From: Forficula auricularia | Lineage: Eukaryota > Arthropoda > Insecta > Dermaptera > Forficulidae | Assembly (NCBI GenBank): GCA_024734495.1 | Contig: JALMQS010000187.1 | Coordinates: 7,399,499 to 7,463,498 of the forward strand | Length of the DNA: 64,000 nt | Direction: 5' to 3' | Shown here: positions 22,920 through 33,717 of the stretch, one piece after another | Layout of the letters: the number at the start of each line of letters is the position of its first letter | How positions within the stretch are numbered: position 1 is the first letter of the stretch | Made by a program: the position numbers and the translations under genes | Notes under the pieces: generated by a model | Databases searched by the model: none | Seen by the model: the letters and a program-made list of their open reading frames with translations, nothing else | What the model was told of the DNA's origin: nothing

Positions 22920-23126
22920 TGTTCAATTTTTATTCAACTAGGTACCTCTATTAACAATTAGTTAAAATAAAAATGCTATCAAAAGGAGATCGTTTTCTTT
23001 TCTTCGAAAATAGTTAATAATATTTTATTTCATCATCAAAATCGTTAAATTTATTTTAAAATATATAAAACAAACAATTATTAGTTTTTTAAGAAATTTG
23101 GTGTTGGCACTTGGTAAAACATTTTT

Positions 23127-23216
23127 AAAATTATTGGAAAAAAAATACTTGGTAGGTTTCATATTAAATTTCATCTTGATGTGAAACCTACCAATTATTT
23201 TTATCCAATAATTTCA
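23127..23216. repeat. Hairpin repeat (ttggtaggtttca)
   Basis: aaattattgga...acttggtaggtttcatatt is followed by its inverse, gtgaaacctaccaatt...tccaataattt, giving a hairpin of about 40-bp arms. A single arm of the same repeat (aaattattggattaaaatacttggtagg) occurs at 63607-63645, close to a hammerhead-like motif. Confidence 0.7.
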
Positions 23217-23593
23217 AAGAATTATTTCTCGATAAAGTAAAGAAAATATAAAAAAAGTAAAAAACTTTTAAATTTTTTAAATTTTTCTTTACTTTATTTA
23301 TTAAATATGTTTCATCAAGAACCTACACCACTCCCTTTAACAAAATTATTTCTCGTATTATAAAATTAGATTGGTATTATAATTTAAACAGAAACCTACA
23401 CCTACCTAAGCATAAAGTCATAAAACTCATGCTTGAAAATTATTTTTCACCAGATTTCTGACATTCTGACATTCCTAAACAAGAACAAAAATACAGTGAA
23501 ATTAATACTGTTTTGACCCGGAATGAGAACCGATTAGTTTTATTAATTAACTGTTTATACATTAAGCAGAGGGCGGTTTTTTTGGGTTGCTCT

Positions 23594-23640
23594 TGGAAAA
23601 ATCAACAACTCTGCTACTCTCTGCAATAAAAGTCTTTTAA
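23594..23640 (+). repeat. Retroelement 3' tail motif copy
   Basis: ctgctactctctgcaataaaagtcttttaattt matches the tail of the elements at 22667 (minus) and 42208, and copies near 25171 and 45815. Shared 3' sequence with differing upstream DNA is what 5'-truncated retro-insertions leave. Confidence 0.5.
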
Positions 23641-23700
23641 TTTACCATGTATGATGAACACTTCAAGCTCTCGTCAGAAGATTGCCCTCAGTGGTACAGT

Positions 23701-24505
23701 CAGTGGCGTAAATAGGGTCCAAAAAACCCCGCTATACGAAGGGGCCGCGCAGTTAAGGGGCTACAACACAATTTGCCACGAAACTATAATATACCATTCG
23801 GATATGAATATCTCTCAATTAAGTTACATTTTAGTCATAATTAATAATTAACTACTCAAATAATAATATGTTTAATTAAAAAAAAAAAAGGATGACACGC
23901 AAAATATGTTTAGTTTACTTTGCTGCCAATCATGCTTAAATAAAAAAATATTCGACTATGTAAATATATAAATTTTCCGATGGAATTAATTAATGCGGTA
24001 TATTATCTTAAAAATTACATTAATGCCAATAGAACTATACAGGAAATGACAGATATTATTTTAATCAATTATTCCTTTATAGAAAGTGATTTATGTGAAT
24101 TTTGCATTGCCTTATTACTATTTTTAAGCATTTCTGTCACTGTGGCTACAGCAGAAAGATCCTTCAGCAAATTAAAAATAATTAAATCTTATCTTAGAAA
24201 CAGCATGAATCAAGATAGATTAAGTAATCTCGCTCTTTTGGCAATAGAACATCATGCAGCAGAAAATTTAAATTTAAAAACTCCTATAACGGATATTGCT
24301 AAAGCCGAAGAACTGATATTTAATTTAATTTTATATTAAGTATGTGGTTTATTATATATTTTTGTTATTTTTTTATCTTTAAGAATTATAAAAAAATATT
24401 GCACTTATTACTTTTTTCCTTGTACCTAATCATTGAATTTTCAAAAGTTTATCTGAGACTACATTTTGTTTTGCGGGGATCCATCAAATCCTAGTTACGC
24501 CACTG
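23701..24505 (+). mobile_element. hAT relic with dimerisation-domain frame
   Basis: The left end cagtggcgtaaatagggtcc and right end tcctagttacgccactg form inverted repeats. Flanking octamers GGTACAGT (23693-23700) and GGCACTGT (24506-24513) match at 6 of 8. At 805 bp it is internally deleted, like the relic at 2547-3461, and like that copy keeps only the 3' end of the transposase gene. Confidence 0.85.
23980..24339 (+). pseudogene. hAT transposase C-terminal (dimerisation) fragment
   Basis: A 119-residue open frame. Residues ~50-95 give SISVTVATAERSFSKLKIIK then SYLRNSMNQDRLSNLALLAI, the conserved C-terminal hAT dimerisation region. The BED finger and catalytic core are missing. It is open to its stop, although the element's target duplication has decayed, which suggests either modest age or selection. 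Not a functional transposase on its own. It differs clearly from the 2688-3038 fragment, so two hAT lineages are represented. Confidence 0.87.
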
Positions 24506-24550
24506 GGCACTGTAACACTGAACTCCCCTAATCGAGGCTCTGGTCTCATG

Positions 24551-25215
24551 TTAAATCCTAATATACCTTCGTTTCCATCCACTTTTTCTTTCGACACCAG
24601 TCAATTCCGTTTTAATATCAATCTCGAATATAAAAATAGACGAAAACGTTAAGCTCAAGTGAAGTGAATAAAATCCATTTATTTTGTTGGAAATATGTCT
24701 GCTGTTGTCTTGGCTATTATCTCGGCTGGAGAAGCAGATGGACCCCACAAGTGGGGAGGGTCGGCCGGTTAGATAGACCCCCTCGCCCTTTCTCAACACT
24801 CATCTGTCCTCTTAGAACAAGACAACTGAAAGTTAGTTCCTCAGCTGAAAATTGAAACTCTTTAAAAGAGTTTTATCTTATCACTTGGGCTTTTTTATTT
24901 AAGTAAGAAATAGAATTTTTTTTTTGTTGTCTTCCTAATGCATTCCGATTTAATAATATTTCTTTATAATCTGAAGCATTTGGCTTTCTTTTTTAGGGTT
25001 TAGTATAAAAAGTTAGTGGCCAACAAGGGATGAATTTCCATTAAAGAAAACATTTTGGACGATTTATTATTATATTATTTTAATGAATTTATTTATATTT
25101 TGTAATATTAAAATTAGTAATACAAATCCACATCTTAAGGACAAAATTATAGAATTCTCCTTATGAGAATCATCAACTCTGCTACTCTCGGCAAACTAAA
25201 TCTTTTGAATTAAAC
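24551..25215. other. Mixed DNA with a retroelement tail motif
   Basis: No gene. A GC-richer patch at 24720-24800 is open on both strands without a domain. The tail motif ctgctactctcggcaaact at 25177 is a further copy of the 3' end described at 22667. Confidence 0.4.
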
Positions 25216-25803
25216 AAGATTTTTCATAAAATATTCCTCTTCTTTTGTCGCAAGTAAATAGTAGAAATAAAAGTCCCGAAAACCTTAATTTATCAAAAGA
25301 TGGAGTTTATTTTGAAATTTCTAGTATCGCAGGGGGCAACAGAGGGGGGGGGGTTCGAAAGGCCATTTCAATAGAGATACAGGCGAATGAACTGTCCATT
25401 CACCTGTGTGAATATGCTCCATGTGATACAGGTGGCTTGATTGAGGAAGTTGAGATTTTCAATCCAAATCAATAAGACAAATTTCTCAAAAAATATTCAA
25501 ACTCATCATAAAAGAACTAAGAGAGAAAAAAGTGATTCCTAATTTGACATTTGACTTATTATAGGGTAAACTCTGGGGTACTTTAGCTTATGTATCTACT
25601 TGGTGTGCATTGTTCAGAGAATAGTTAAAATATATAAGAAATAGAACTTGAAAAACATTAAAATTTTTATCTGTAAGTACAGAGAAAAGTTTCTAATATT
25701 CAGATCACCATAAAGCATAAAGTGTATAACTCCAAACGGCTTACTACAGTTCTTCATCTGACGCAAACAGTCGCCTATCATGTACAAGATCTCATATGGT
25801 ACC

Positions 25804-26020
25804 AAATTTTGGTTGAGTTTGGACGAAACGGGGCTATAATTTCCCAATTTCGCCCTCCTTTGGTTAGTTTTTGTATTTTTAACCCTCCTGGTGGCCCACG
25901 GGTGATGTATAAAAATTTTGGTTGAATTTGGACCAAAAAGGTTTATAATTTCTCAATTTCACCTCCTCTGGTTAGTTTTTGAATTTTTACGCTTCTGGTG
26001 GCCCACAGCATACTCTGATA
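25804..26020 (+). repeat. ~109-bp imperfect tandem repeat, two units
   Basis: aaattttggttgagtttggac...gttagtttttgtattttt...ctggtggcccacg is followed by aaattttggttgaatttggac...gttagtttttgaattttt...ctggtggcccaca. Period about 109 bp, with scattered differences. Short frames through it are by-products. Confidence 0.85.
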
Positions 26021-26399
26021 CCATTCAGCCTTGGCTTGGGTGGGAATATAAATTTTGTTACATACTTTGTATTATGTTATTATGCCGTTGTAGGGTAGGC
26101 TTCTGAAATCCACTAACGTAAATTTGACAGTAAATGCCATAGGATTTAATGGATAATTAAGAAAAAAATCATTTCAATTAATGCACAATGGATCAGATCA
26201 GCTCAAATTATTGTATTGTGATACGATTACATATACTTGCAAAGTTTGAAATCGATACGATAAAAAGAAGTAGGTTAAAATCGACGAGTGGATAGTTAGA
26301 TACATACAAGTGAAGCTAATAAAAGGGTGTTGAAAAAAAAAATTGTTTACGATGAGCTAGAGAAAATACAGAAAAAATTAGTTTTTAATATATAGTAAT

Positions 26400-26535
26400 A
26401 GAATGCAAGAAGGTTGAGTAGGTGGCCGTGCGCGTAGCGTCACTCACTGCTTCAGCATTGTTGGTCTGATGGGGATTTTGGAGCGGGAGGCTCAAGCTCG
26501 GGCTTTGCTCCCGGATGAATAAACTTTGACCTGAT
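26400..26535 (+). repeat. Possible degenerate tRNA-derived SINE
   Basis: ggtggccgtgcgcgtagcgtcactcactgcttcagcattgttgg recalls the head of the SINE at 54735 (gtccgagctggctaaggcg...gcttcagcatcgttgatg), and a ctcccgg follows. Divergence is high, so this is tentative. Confidence 0.3.
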
Positions 26536-26949
26536 AAAATCCAGCATCTCCACCAACACTTTTACACAATATCTTACTACATGCCACTTGGCTAAATTGA
26601 CTATAGTGTTTGATTATAAAAAACAAAAACAAAATGGAACAGGAAGGTCATTGGAAGATGCAGGACCTAAAAGTTTGAGAGAGTGATAAGAGAAAAGGTG
26701 AAAACGAAGGTGAACATGGGTTTTGAAGGAGAGAAGATTTTAAGCGTCACAAGAGAACTTAAACACATCTGAAGTAAATACTTCCGGTTGGCCAATTTGA
26801 AACAAAACATTACTTTGATATTTCCAGCTGAAAAGAAGCTAAGTTTTAAATTGTACGAGTATATCCCTGAGATTCATTTTTTTTTTTGAGTTAGACAAAA
26901 ATACAAGAAAATAACATGAGCGATTGTTTAAATTATTTTAAAAATTAAT

Positions 26950-27031
26950 ATAGGTTGGAGTTGGTGGTGTATCATAATTCCTCATTCCACAGTTTCTCAT
27001 TGTGAAACTCCACCAACTCTAACCTATTATA
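26950..27031. repeat. Hairpin repeat (taggttggagttggtgg)
   Basis: taggttggagttggtgg and its inverse ccaccaactctaaccta enclose about 45 bp that itself contains a small hairpin (gtttctcattgtgaaac). It looks like a very small MITE or the ends of a deleted element. No target duplication identified. Confidence 0.65.
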
Positions 27032-27882
27032 ACTTTTAAAAATGTTTCACTATAAACCAACACCGCATTCCCTAAGTTTTATTAAATTATTTTTGTTTAA
27101 AGTATTTTCAAAATTCAACAAAATTGAAAGTAACGCTAAAAAAAAATCAGTCAACTTAAGATTATTAGGTTTGCCCAAAAGCTTCTTTTGATAAATGAAG
27201 TGTTGTGATATAATTATTTTATAGGGTAGTTTTTTATATTTAACATAAAATAAAGAAAATAAGAAGATTAAACCTCATATATGAATTCTCAAATGAAAAT
27301 CCGTCTCTTGTTGGGGACCAAATTTTATTTTTATTATTTAATTTTTCCTTTTAAATTCGACACCCTTTGGGTGGCGCTCCGATGTGGATGCAATGCGAAT
27401 CAAAAACTCTTGATTATGGAACAAAGTTAAAGAACTCTTTTAAGAATTTAGCAGTGGTCGTAAGATTAAAGTTAGTGTTGTTAGCCGTCGTCTTAAGTTT
27501 ATGTCAATGTGTGTTTTTTTTACTTAATAGGCGCATTGTGTAAGAAACATATTTTTTAAGATCCTTTTAAAGACGTCGTTTCGGTCTGGAATTATAGAGT
27601 CGTTAAGTAGTTTTATAGGAGAATTGTCTGGTTGCGAAAAACAAGAACGGCTGCTGAAATGTCCTTTACTTGTTAGGATGATCAAATCTAACTAATGATC
27701 CTAGTAATGAAACTAATGAATTACTTAACGACGGTTTATTTATTATTATTATAATTCTTTCAAAATTTTTGTTAATAAGTAATTCAAATTTGCATTTCTT
27801 GAATAACATGGAATACTTATTAGTCTACATCAGCGGTACTCAACCGGTAGTATTCTAATAGTTTGAAGTGGGGATCAATCAC

Positions 27883-28147
27883 CATGGCGTATTTAGGGGA
27901 GGGCAAGAAGGGCAGTGTCCCATTACAAAACTCATTGCCTCCCTTAGAAAAATCGAAACTCCATTATTACGAGGCATCATTTATGCATTTCTCATTAAAT
28001 TATTGTGTTTCTTCCGAAATTCGTCAATTCTAAAAAGGTAGTTGATCTCTAATCGGATTACCGAAATTGAAACCTTGTGGTAGCTGATCAGCTAACCGAA
28101 TTCCCTGCCCCCTTCCCCCATAGGATAACTCCCTAACTACGCCAATG
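27883..28147. mobile_element. 265-bp hAT-type MITE, copy 1
   Basis: The left end catggcgtatttagggg and right end cctaactacgccaatg are inverted. The interior (aaaatcgaaactccattattacgaggcatca, accgaaattgaaaccttgtgg) is about 80-85% identical to 40921-41161 in the same orientation, so the two are members of one family. The flanking octamers do not match well. Confidence 0.8.
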
Positions 28148-28179
28148 GCGACTACGTTTACAAGTCAGAATAGTTATGC

Positions 28180-28335
28180 CGAGGAGTGAACCCCGATTGG
28201 AATTAGGTGTACATGTCTTTGGAATTATTTTAGTATTTTAGTATTTAAAGTACTGGAATTTTTTGGGAAATATTTGGAAATGAAAATGGAAGTGGAAGTA
28301 GGTGTACACAATATTAGGTCGCGGTTCACCCCTCG
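28180..28335. mobile_element. 156-bp MITE, TSD AGTTATGY, copy 1
   Basis: The left end cgaggagtgaaccccgat and right end atcgcggttcacccctcg type (here gtcgcggttcacccctcg) form inverted repeats, with inner gtgtacatg/gtgtacac motifs. Octamers AGTTATGC (28172-28179) and AGTTATGT (28336-28343) flank it. A second copy lies at about 48567-48731. 8-bp duplications suggest a hAT-driven element. Confidence 0.85.
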
Positions 28336-28709
28336 AGTTATGTGAACCACCTTACTCTTGTTCGCTTAGAAAGCACTTTTAAATACCTCTATTCTGGTAT
28401 ACTGGTGTAAGAAAAAAAAATTGAAATTAAAATTTTTGAAAGCACTGGCCGCGCCTAGTGAGGTTGACTCACTCACCAGGGTCTTTTGGCGGGGGGGGGG
28501 GGGGGAGAGCAAGCTTGAATTTGCCGCCGCTCCCCCCAATTCTAAATAATAATAATATATACAAAAAAATTTCGCTTCCCAAAATATGGGGTATCCTAAA
28601 ATTTGCCGCCAGGGGCAGGTGCTCTCTTGCCCCCCTAGATCTGACTATCCACCAATACCGACGAGTAAATTATATAGACTTCTTTAGAGTGGAAAACAAA
28701 AATGTATAG

Positions 28710-29246
28710 GTACCGGTAAACCTAACAATGGATTTCAGTAGTGTTATATACGCTGATTATCATTCAATTTCCCGATTTTTTACAACAGGTCAGAATTTCG
28801 AGATATTATCGGTCAAAATGACGGAAAAGCCCATTTTGATAGAAAACAGCTTCCTCTTTGATTTTCAAATTACCACTTGTTTTTAGCTTAATATGAACTC
28901 AAGTTATAAGTAAAAAACTAAAACTACGTGATTATAAAGGAGAATAAACATAGATAAAAACACATCGTCTTAGTTTTTTAGTTATAATTCGAGTCATAAT
29001 TGAGAAAAAACAAGTGGTAATTTAAAAATCAAAGATGAAGCTGTTTTCTATTACGTCAACAAAATATTTTGATTTCAAATATTGCTATTTAATATCTAAT
29101 GGGACTCGAAAATAGCTCAAAATGGCATTTTTCGTTGTTTTGACCGATAATATCTCAAAACTCTGACCTGTTATAAAAAATCGTGAAATTGCATGATAAT
29201 AGGCGTATAAAACTCTACTGGAATCCATTGTTAGGTTTAAGGGTAC
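28710..29246. repeat. 537-bp inverted repeat (fold-back)
   Basis: The left arm 28710-28935 (gtaccggtaaacctaacaatgg..., caggtcagaatttcgagatattatcggtcaaaa, gaaaacagcttc, taccacttgtttt) returns inverted at 28955-29246 (aaaacaagtggtaa, gaagctgttttc, ttgaccgataatatctcaaaactctgacctg, ccattgttaggttta, ggtac). The right arm has about 60 bp extra near 29045-29110. Long imperfect arms with a short loop resemble a fold-back DNA element or an inverted duplication of a longer repeat. No coding content. Confidence 0.85.
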
Positions 29247-30129
29247 AAATTTTTGAATAATTTTGTAGAGCAGTGTTATTTAATGCATCAATTAAATGAA
29301 AAAAATTCATTATACAAAGTGTTTTTTGAGTAAATTTAATTAAAATGAGTGTTAAATAAAAATCATTATAAAAGATATAATAATTCATTAAATTGACATG
29401 ATAATGTAATTTAAATAAATAAATTTAATTTTAAGAGAATTATTACCATCTCTTTTTCTATTATCTCTCTTTTAACAATGATCTTTCTTTTTTCTAATTT
29501 CTTTCGTCTAGTTAATAAAATAAATCTTAATTAAAGGAAACTGTTGAAGTCTATATAGATAGCTTAGATATGTATACCTCGTGGATGGATATTACATTCT
29601 AGGTAAATGTGGATGCTAAAGCGAAAGCAACTGATTTATTTGATAATTTACCTTGTCTTGAGAAAATAATAAAACCTTAGAGTTTATTGCGTTGAAATTC
29701 AATTTCCAACCTTAAAAGATTCGTTATTTTCCAAAATGAAAAAAAGTAAAAAATTTAACCATTCTTAGGAACGATATTGAATTGAAAATAAATATTGTAA
29801 ATGGTTAAGTGCACATCAGATGAATTTCGCTTTCACTAAATTAATAACAAACTACCATTAAAATCAAATAATTTTAACTAAAATTAAAGGTCAAATAAAT
29901 AAATAAATAATAAAGTTATTTAGTAGTATTTTGATTTTGAAAGGCGGAAATTAAAAAAAAATTGTATTGCTCGGGAGCAGGACCCACAACTTTTAAGATT
30001 AAAAATGCTTTGAAAGAAACTTATAATTACTTATAACTGATATTCATCAAATTAATTAACAACAAAAACTTGTAATTTTTCAAAAAATATAGAGACAATA
30101 AACACATATTATTTTGATAAATAATAAAA

Positions 30130-30360
30130 ATTAAAAAAATCGTTAGAGACGTTTTTTTTTATAAAAAGAAAAACGGCTCTAATTACTTTTCCTATAGAAA
30201 AAGGCGAAGTAGGTATTTCACTCCTTCTGGAGCGGGGGAAGAATAGATCCACAGTATCCCTTGCTTGTCGTAGAAGGCGACTAAAAGGGGTTGACATGAG
30301 GCTAACAACCTCACTCCGTAAAATATTCACTTTTCACAGAAGCAATGCTTTGCCTCGAAA
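30130..30360 (-). repeat. Repeat fragment with 'gtcgtagaaggcgactaaaagggg'
   Basis: cttgcttgtcgtagaaggcg, actaaaaggggttgacatgag and aacaacctcactccgtaaaa form a phrase I recognise as recurring widely in insect repeats. I cannot attach it to a specific element class from the window. The minus-strand frame through it shows no clear domain. Confidence 0.4.
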
Positions 30361-30454
30361 CAAAAAAATATTCCAGAGAATAGACCTGTCAGCTCATAGC
30401 TTATTCAAGTTGTAAATATATTTGAACGAAATTTTCTCTTTGGAGAGATGGACT

Positions 30455-31660
30455 GGTAGAATTTTCAGCTGAGAATAATGAAGGCAGCCCAGAGGTGGTG
30501 AAGAAAGAAAACATTATGACATATCTAAATATGGTGTAATTTATTGGATTGTCATTCCCTTCTTTCTTTCCTCCTTTCCTTTTAAATCGACATTTCGGAG
30601 GATTCTTCCCTCCTTGTTCAGAGCTTCAAAGGGTCTATGAAGGAAACAAACACGATGCTTCCTTATTCTCTCCTCAGCAGTGTTTTGAAATTAAGGGGGA
30701 AAATTTATTTTCTATTTTAATGCTTCTGCTAAGGAGAAAAAAATTTCAAACACTGCTGAGGAGAGAGGGAGGAAGCATCTTGTTTGTTTCCTTTATTGAC
30801 CCTTTGAAGCCTTGAAGAAGGAGGAAAAAATCCTCCGAAACGTCGATTTAAAAGGAGGAAAGAACGAAGGGAATAGCAATCCAATAAAATACACCTTATT
30901 TAGATATGTGATATTTTTTTCTTTCTTGACCACCCCTGAGGTGCCTTCCATCATTGGCGTAGCCAGACTTTTGGGGCGGGTGGGTCAAAACTACTCTGAC
31001 CAAAATTATTTGAATTAAGCGATTTTTTGCTTTTCCTGCACTGTTAAAAATTTCTTATAATTTTTCTATCAAAAATGGGAAGTTTGGCCTCAAAACTTTT
31101 TAATAATATTATACATACCGGCATTGTAATCTTACAACATATTTTTTTGTAATACATATCTAATTAATACAAGAAAAAAGTAAAGTTTAAATTTATTTTG
31201 ATATTTTTACAATGAGTTATGTGATTTTACCAATATAATATAGTATTTTTTTACTATACCCAATCTAGTAAATTTCCTATCTATTTGTAAACATAATACT
31301 AAATTTACAATTTTGTTAACAGTGTGAGTAGGTAGGGTGTGCATTAAAATAAACAAAATGCATTACTTTTTCTTTGATTAAAACATTTACCGACTTAGGG
31401 CCGAGTTGTATGTCGCAAAGTAAAAATCATTTACTTTGCGACATACAACCGGCCCTTAAAGAGTGGTTTACCAAACATATAAATAAAAAAAACCCTAAAA
31501 AGGTACAAATTTTCACCAAGTTTCTTGTTTTTTTCTTTTGACTTTGGTTAGATGTAAATAGTAAGAGTGGGGCCGCTAAAGATAGGGGGCGGGGCATCGC
31601 CCCCCCCCCTCTTGGCTACGCCACTGCCTTCCATTACTTTCAGCTCAAGTTATAAATTTC
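30455..31660. repeat. Long inverted repeat, right arm split by a hAT element
   Basis: The left arm (~30455-30695: ttcagctgagaataatgaaggcagc..., cctttccttttaaatcgacatttcgg, gaagg...aaacaaacacgatgcttcc, ctcctcagcagtgttt) is mirrored from 30735 (aaacactgctgaggag, ggaagcatcttgtttgtttc, ccgaaacgtcgatttaaaagg) to 30951. The mirror then continues after the hAT insertion at 31635-31660 (tactttcagctcaagtt against aattttcagctgagaat). The inner right arm holds a hammerhead-like hairpin: ttgaaga-a-GGAGGA...TCCTCC-GAAA at 30812-30840. Arms of over 200 bp exceed the other fold-backs. Confidence 0.8.
30952..31626. mobile_element. 675-bp hAT-type element, TSD CCTTCCAT
   Basis: The left end cattggcgtagccagac and right end cttggctacgccactg form inverted repeats. 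Perfect 8-bp duplications CCTTCCAT lie at 30944-30951 and 31627-31634. The interior is non-coding and contains a near-perfect hairpin with 27-bp arms at 31397-31456 (gttgtatgtcgcaaagtaaa and its inverse). C- and G-runs lie next to the right end. It interrupts the right arm of the surrounding inverted repeat and so is younger. Confidence 0.93.
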
Positions 31661-31715
31661 CTTTGTCTGTGATTTATTAATTGTTTTCCAATTAATGCTA
31701 ACAGTACCTGGAGGG

Positions 31716-31890
31716 ACCGAGCGATGCTCGGTAACCCCTGACCCCCACACCCCCTCCCGAAACCATACACCTCGTCCCCAACACTGTACTCCCACCCCAC
31801 CCCAACCGCCCCTCCCACCCCCGGACCCCCCACAACTGCACCCCCACCTCCTGCACCCCCCACATCCATCCCCACCCCCGACCCAGTTTT
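31716..31890 (+). repeat. ACCGAGC palindrome copy 2 and C-rich tract
   Basis: The palindrome ACCGAGC-gat-GCTCGGT (31716-31733) is followed by about 150 bp of C-rich DNA (runs of 3-6 C separated by A/T), unlike anything else in the window. The frames through it are proline- or glycine-rich by composition only. Such C-tracts can form i-motif/G4 structures; that is inference. Confidence 0.6.
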
Positions 31891-32165
31891 TGCATTTCTA
31901 TCTTTCTAATGGTCCACATTATGTGTATATTTGTTTACTCGTACACCAATTTGCCCACATTCGTTCATATTGATAAACATTATAAAAAATACATAAGAAA
32001 ATAATAATAAAAAAATAATCGTATAGGATCTGAAATAAAAACATAAAATTATTTATTAAATACATAGCTATATATAATATATTCAATTATTTCCACACTT
32101 ATAATAAAGTCTAATTAAAAAATATTCATTTTAGTAAAAGTAAAAAGCAAGGATTTTTAAAATAG

Positions 32166-32242
32166 TTCTTTGGTTCAATTGGTAGAGCGTCGGACTCAGA
32201 TGTAAGAGGTCCCAGATTCTAATACGATTTCCGCCGAATCAT
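32166..32242 (+). repeat. tRNA-like sequence (pseudo-tRNA or SINE head)
   Basis: ttggttcaattggtagagcg matches a tRNA D-arm and Pol III box A. It is followed by an anticodon-arm-like tcggactcagatgtaaga and a degraded T-arm ggtcccagattctaatac (box B core lost). A functional tRNA would need GTTCRANNC here and a paired acceptor stem, neither of which I see. Relic or SINE head. Confidence 0.55.
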
Positions 32243-33051
32243 TTTTTTTATTGAGATTTGCATCTATCAATAATTACTTTAATTAAGAAAAAATCAATTA
32301 AGATGAATTTTGATGAGGTCTAGACCTAGCCAGGTCGTTTTTTCATCCTCAAAACTTGTTAATAGATTTTGTTTCATCAAAATCGGTAGGGATGTTTTCA
32401 AAATAGAACCAAGATACAAATATATAAATAAATATATATATATAAATAAATAATACAATTTTTGCCCGTTTAATAAGTGTAGATAGACCTGTTGACTCAA
32501 TTTTTAGGCTCTTAAGACCACAAAACAAGAATTATTTCTAAAAGCTTGCACTCTAACTATATATAGTAAGCTAGGTATTTTACGCTTCTAAATACTATTC
32601 AAAAATTGAAAATCAAATTTATGATATTGAAATTTGAAAATTTCTAAAAATCAATTTCCGGACTTAAAGAGAATAAATCATGATGGGTGCCCACAGGGGG
32701 AGGGGGTCAAGACGATTAGATTTATTATAATTTGTATTTATTCATTATTACAGTGAAATAATAATGAAAAATATATTGTAATATCAAAGATATTTAGATA
32801 TTTAGTGTGCAAGTATAAAAGCAAAAGGGATAATCATAATTTATGGTCATATTAAAATTAATGGATTGGGGTGCAAGGGGTTAAGAAGTCACTTAATATT
32901 CTTCGGTGCTGCATTAAGAAAGAAACATATTAAGCTGGACAGACCATTCATATATGAATATATATCCGACTTAGCATGTCTGGAAAGGTATTTATTCTTT
33001 GACGAAAAATGGCATTTGGTGTCTTGAATGGATTATTGCTGCCCATTGAAC

Positions 33052-33717
33052 TGTGGGATTTAAGGGCTTTATGTGACTTTAAGAGAGCCCTATAATCTAA
33101 ATTGGTCAGGTGTAAATGGCTATGAACACTCTGGGTTGAAGAAAAAAATAATTAAGTTAAAAAAACTATTTATTCATAGAAAAAATAATTAAAAATATAA
33201 ATATAAAATAGAAAATATGGTTCAAGGGTTAAACCTGCCAGGCACGTTTAATATAGTTAAAATAAATTAGATGTAAAAAATATGAGATATTTTTTAAAAG
33301 AAAATATCTTGTAATAAAATATTAAGAAAAGAATACTTGCTGGCAAGGATAATTCCTGACCTTTCAAGGTAGAAGTTATATAAAATATATATATAAAAAA
33401 TGTAATTATGAATCGCTTCGATAAGCTCTGAAAGAAGATGAAGGCTGAGTGAAAGAAAGCAAGCGAAAGATGGCGAAAGTAGAGAGTATTGCGTAGGCGG
33501 TCCGCAGGTCTGCTCAAGACTTCAGCTCCTTCTCTACTGAATGAATAGATTGTCGCCTCTCGGCTGACTGGCAGCGGACCTGAGATTAGCAACGCTCAGA
33601 GCCAGTCTCCAGGCTGCCAACCGTGGAAGGCTTTAATCATCCTATAAAAGAAGAACAAACTTGGCAACGAAGTTGCCCATTAAATGAATGGGGGGGGGTC
33701 TGCCCCTTATATCATTA
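33052..33717 (-). repeat. Long terminal repeat (3' LTR of minus-strand element)
   Basis: A 666-bp copy of the sequence at 38176-38842. The only differences I see are in homopolymer runs (7 versus 8 A, 9 versus 8 G) and one base near the terminus (tgtggg versus tgttggg). In element orientation the LTR ends ...cccaca. Flanked on the left by gaac (33048-33051), which matches gaac after the other LTR. The 111-residue minus frame inside both LTRs is identical in the two copies but has no recognisable domain. Confidence 0.95.

Noticed and set aside
23340..23600. Penelope-like or LINE protein remnant
   Set aside because: A short peptide-like reading (NLHLPKHKVIKLMLENYF) is suggestive, but stops interrupt it and no diagnostic reverse transcriptase or GIY-YIG residues appear.
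31645..31973. Pro-rich and Gly-rich frames at the C-rich tract
   Set aside because: Composition artefacts in several frames at once, with no conserved motif.
32166..32242. Functional tRNA gene
   Set aside because: D-arm is good but the T-arm core and acceptor pairing are missing; more likely a pseudo-tRNA or SINE head.
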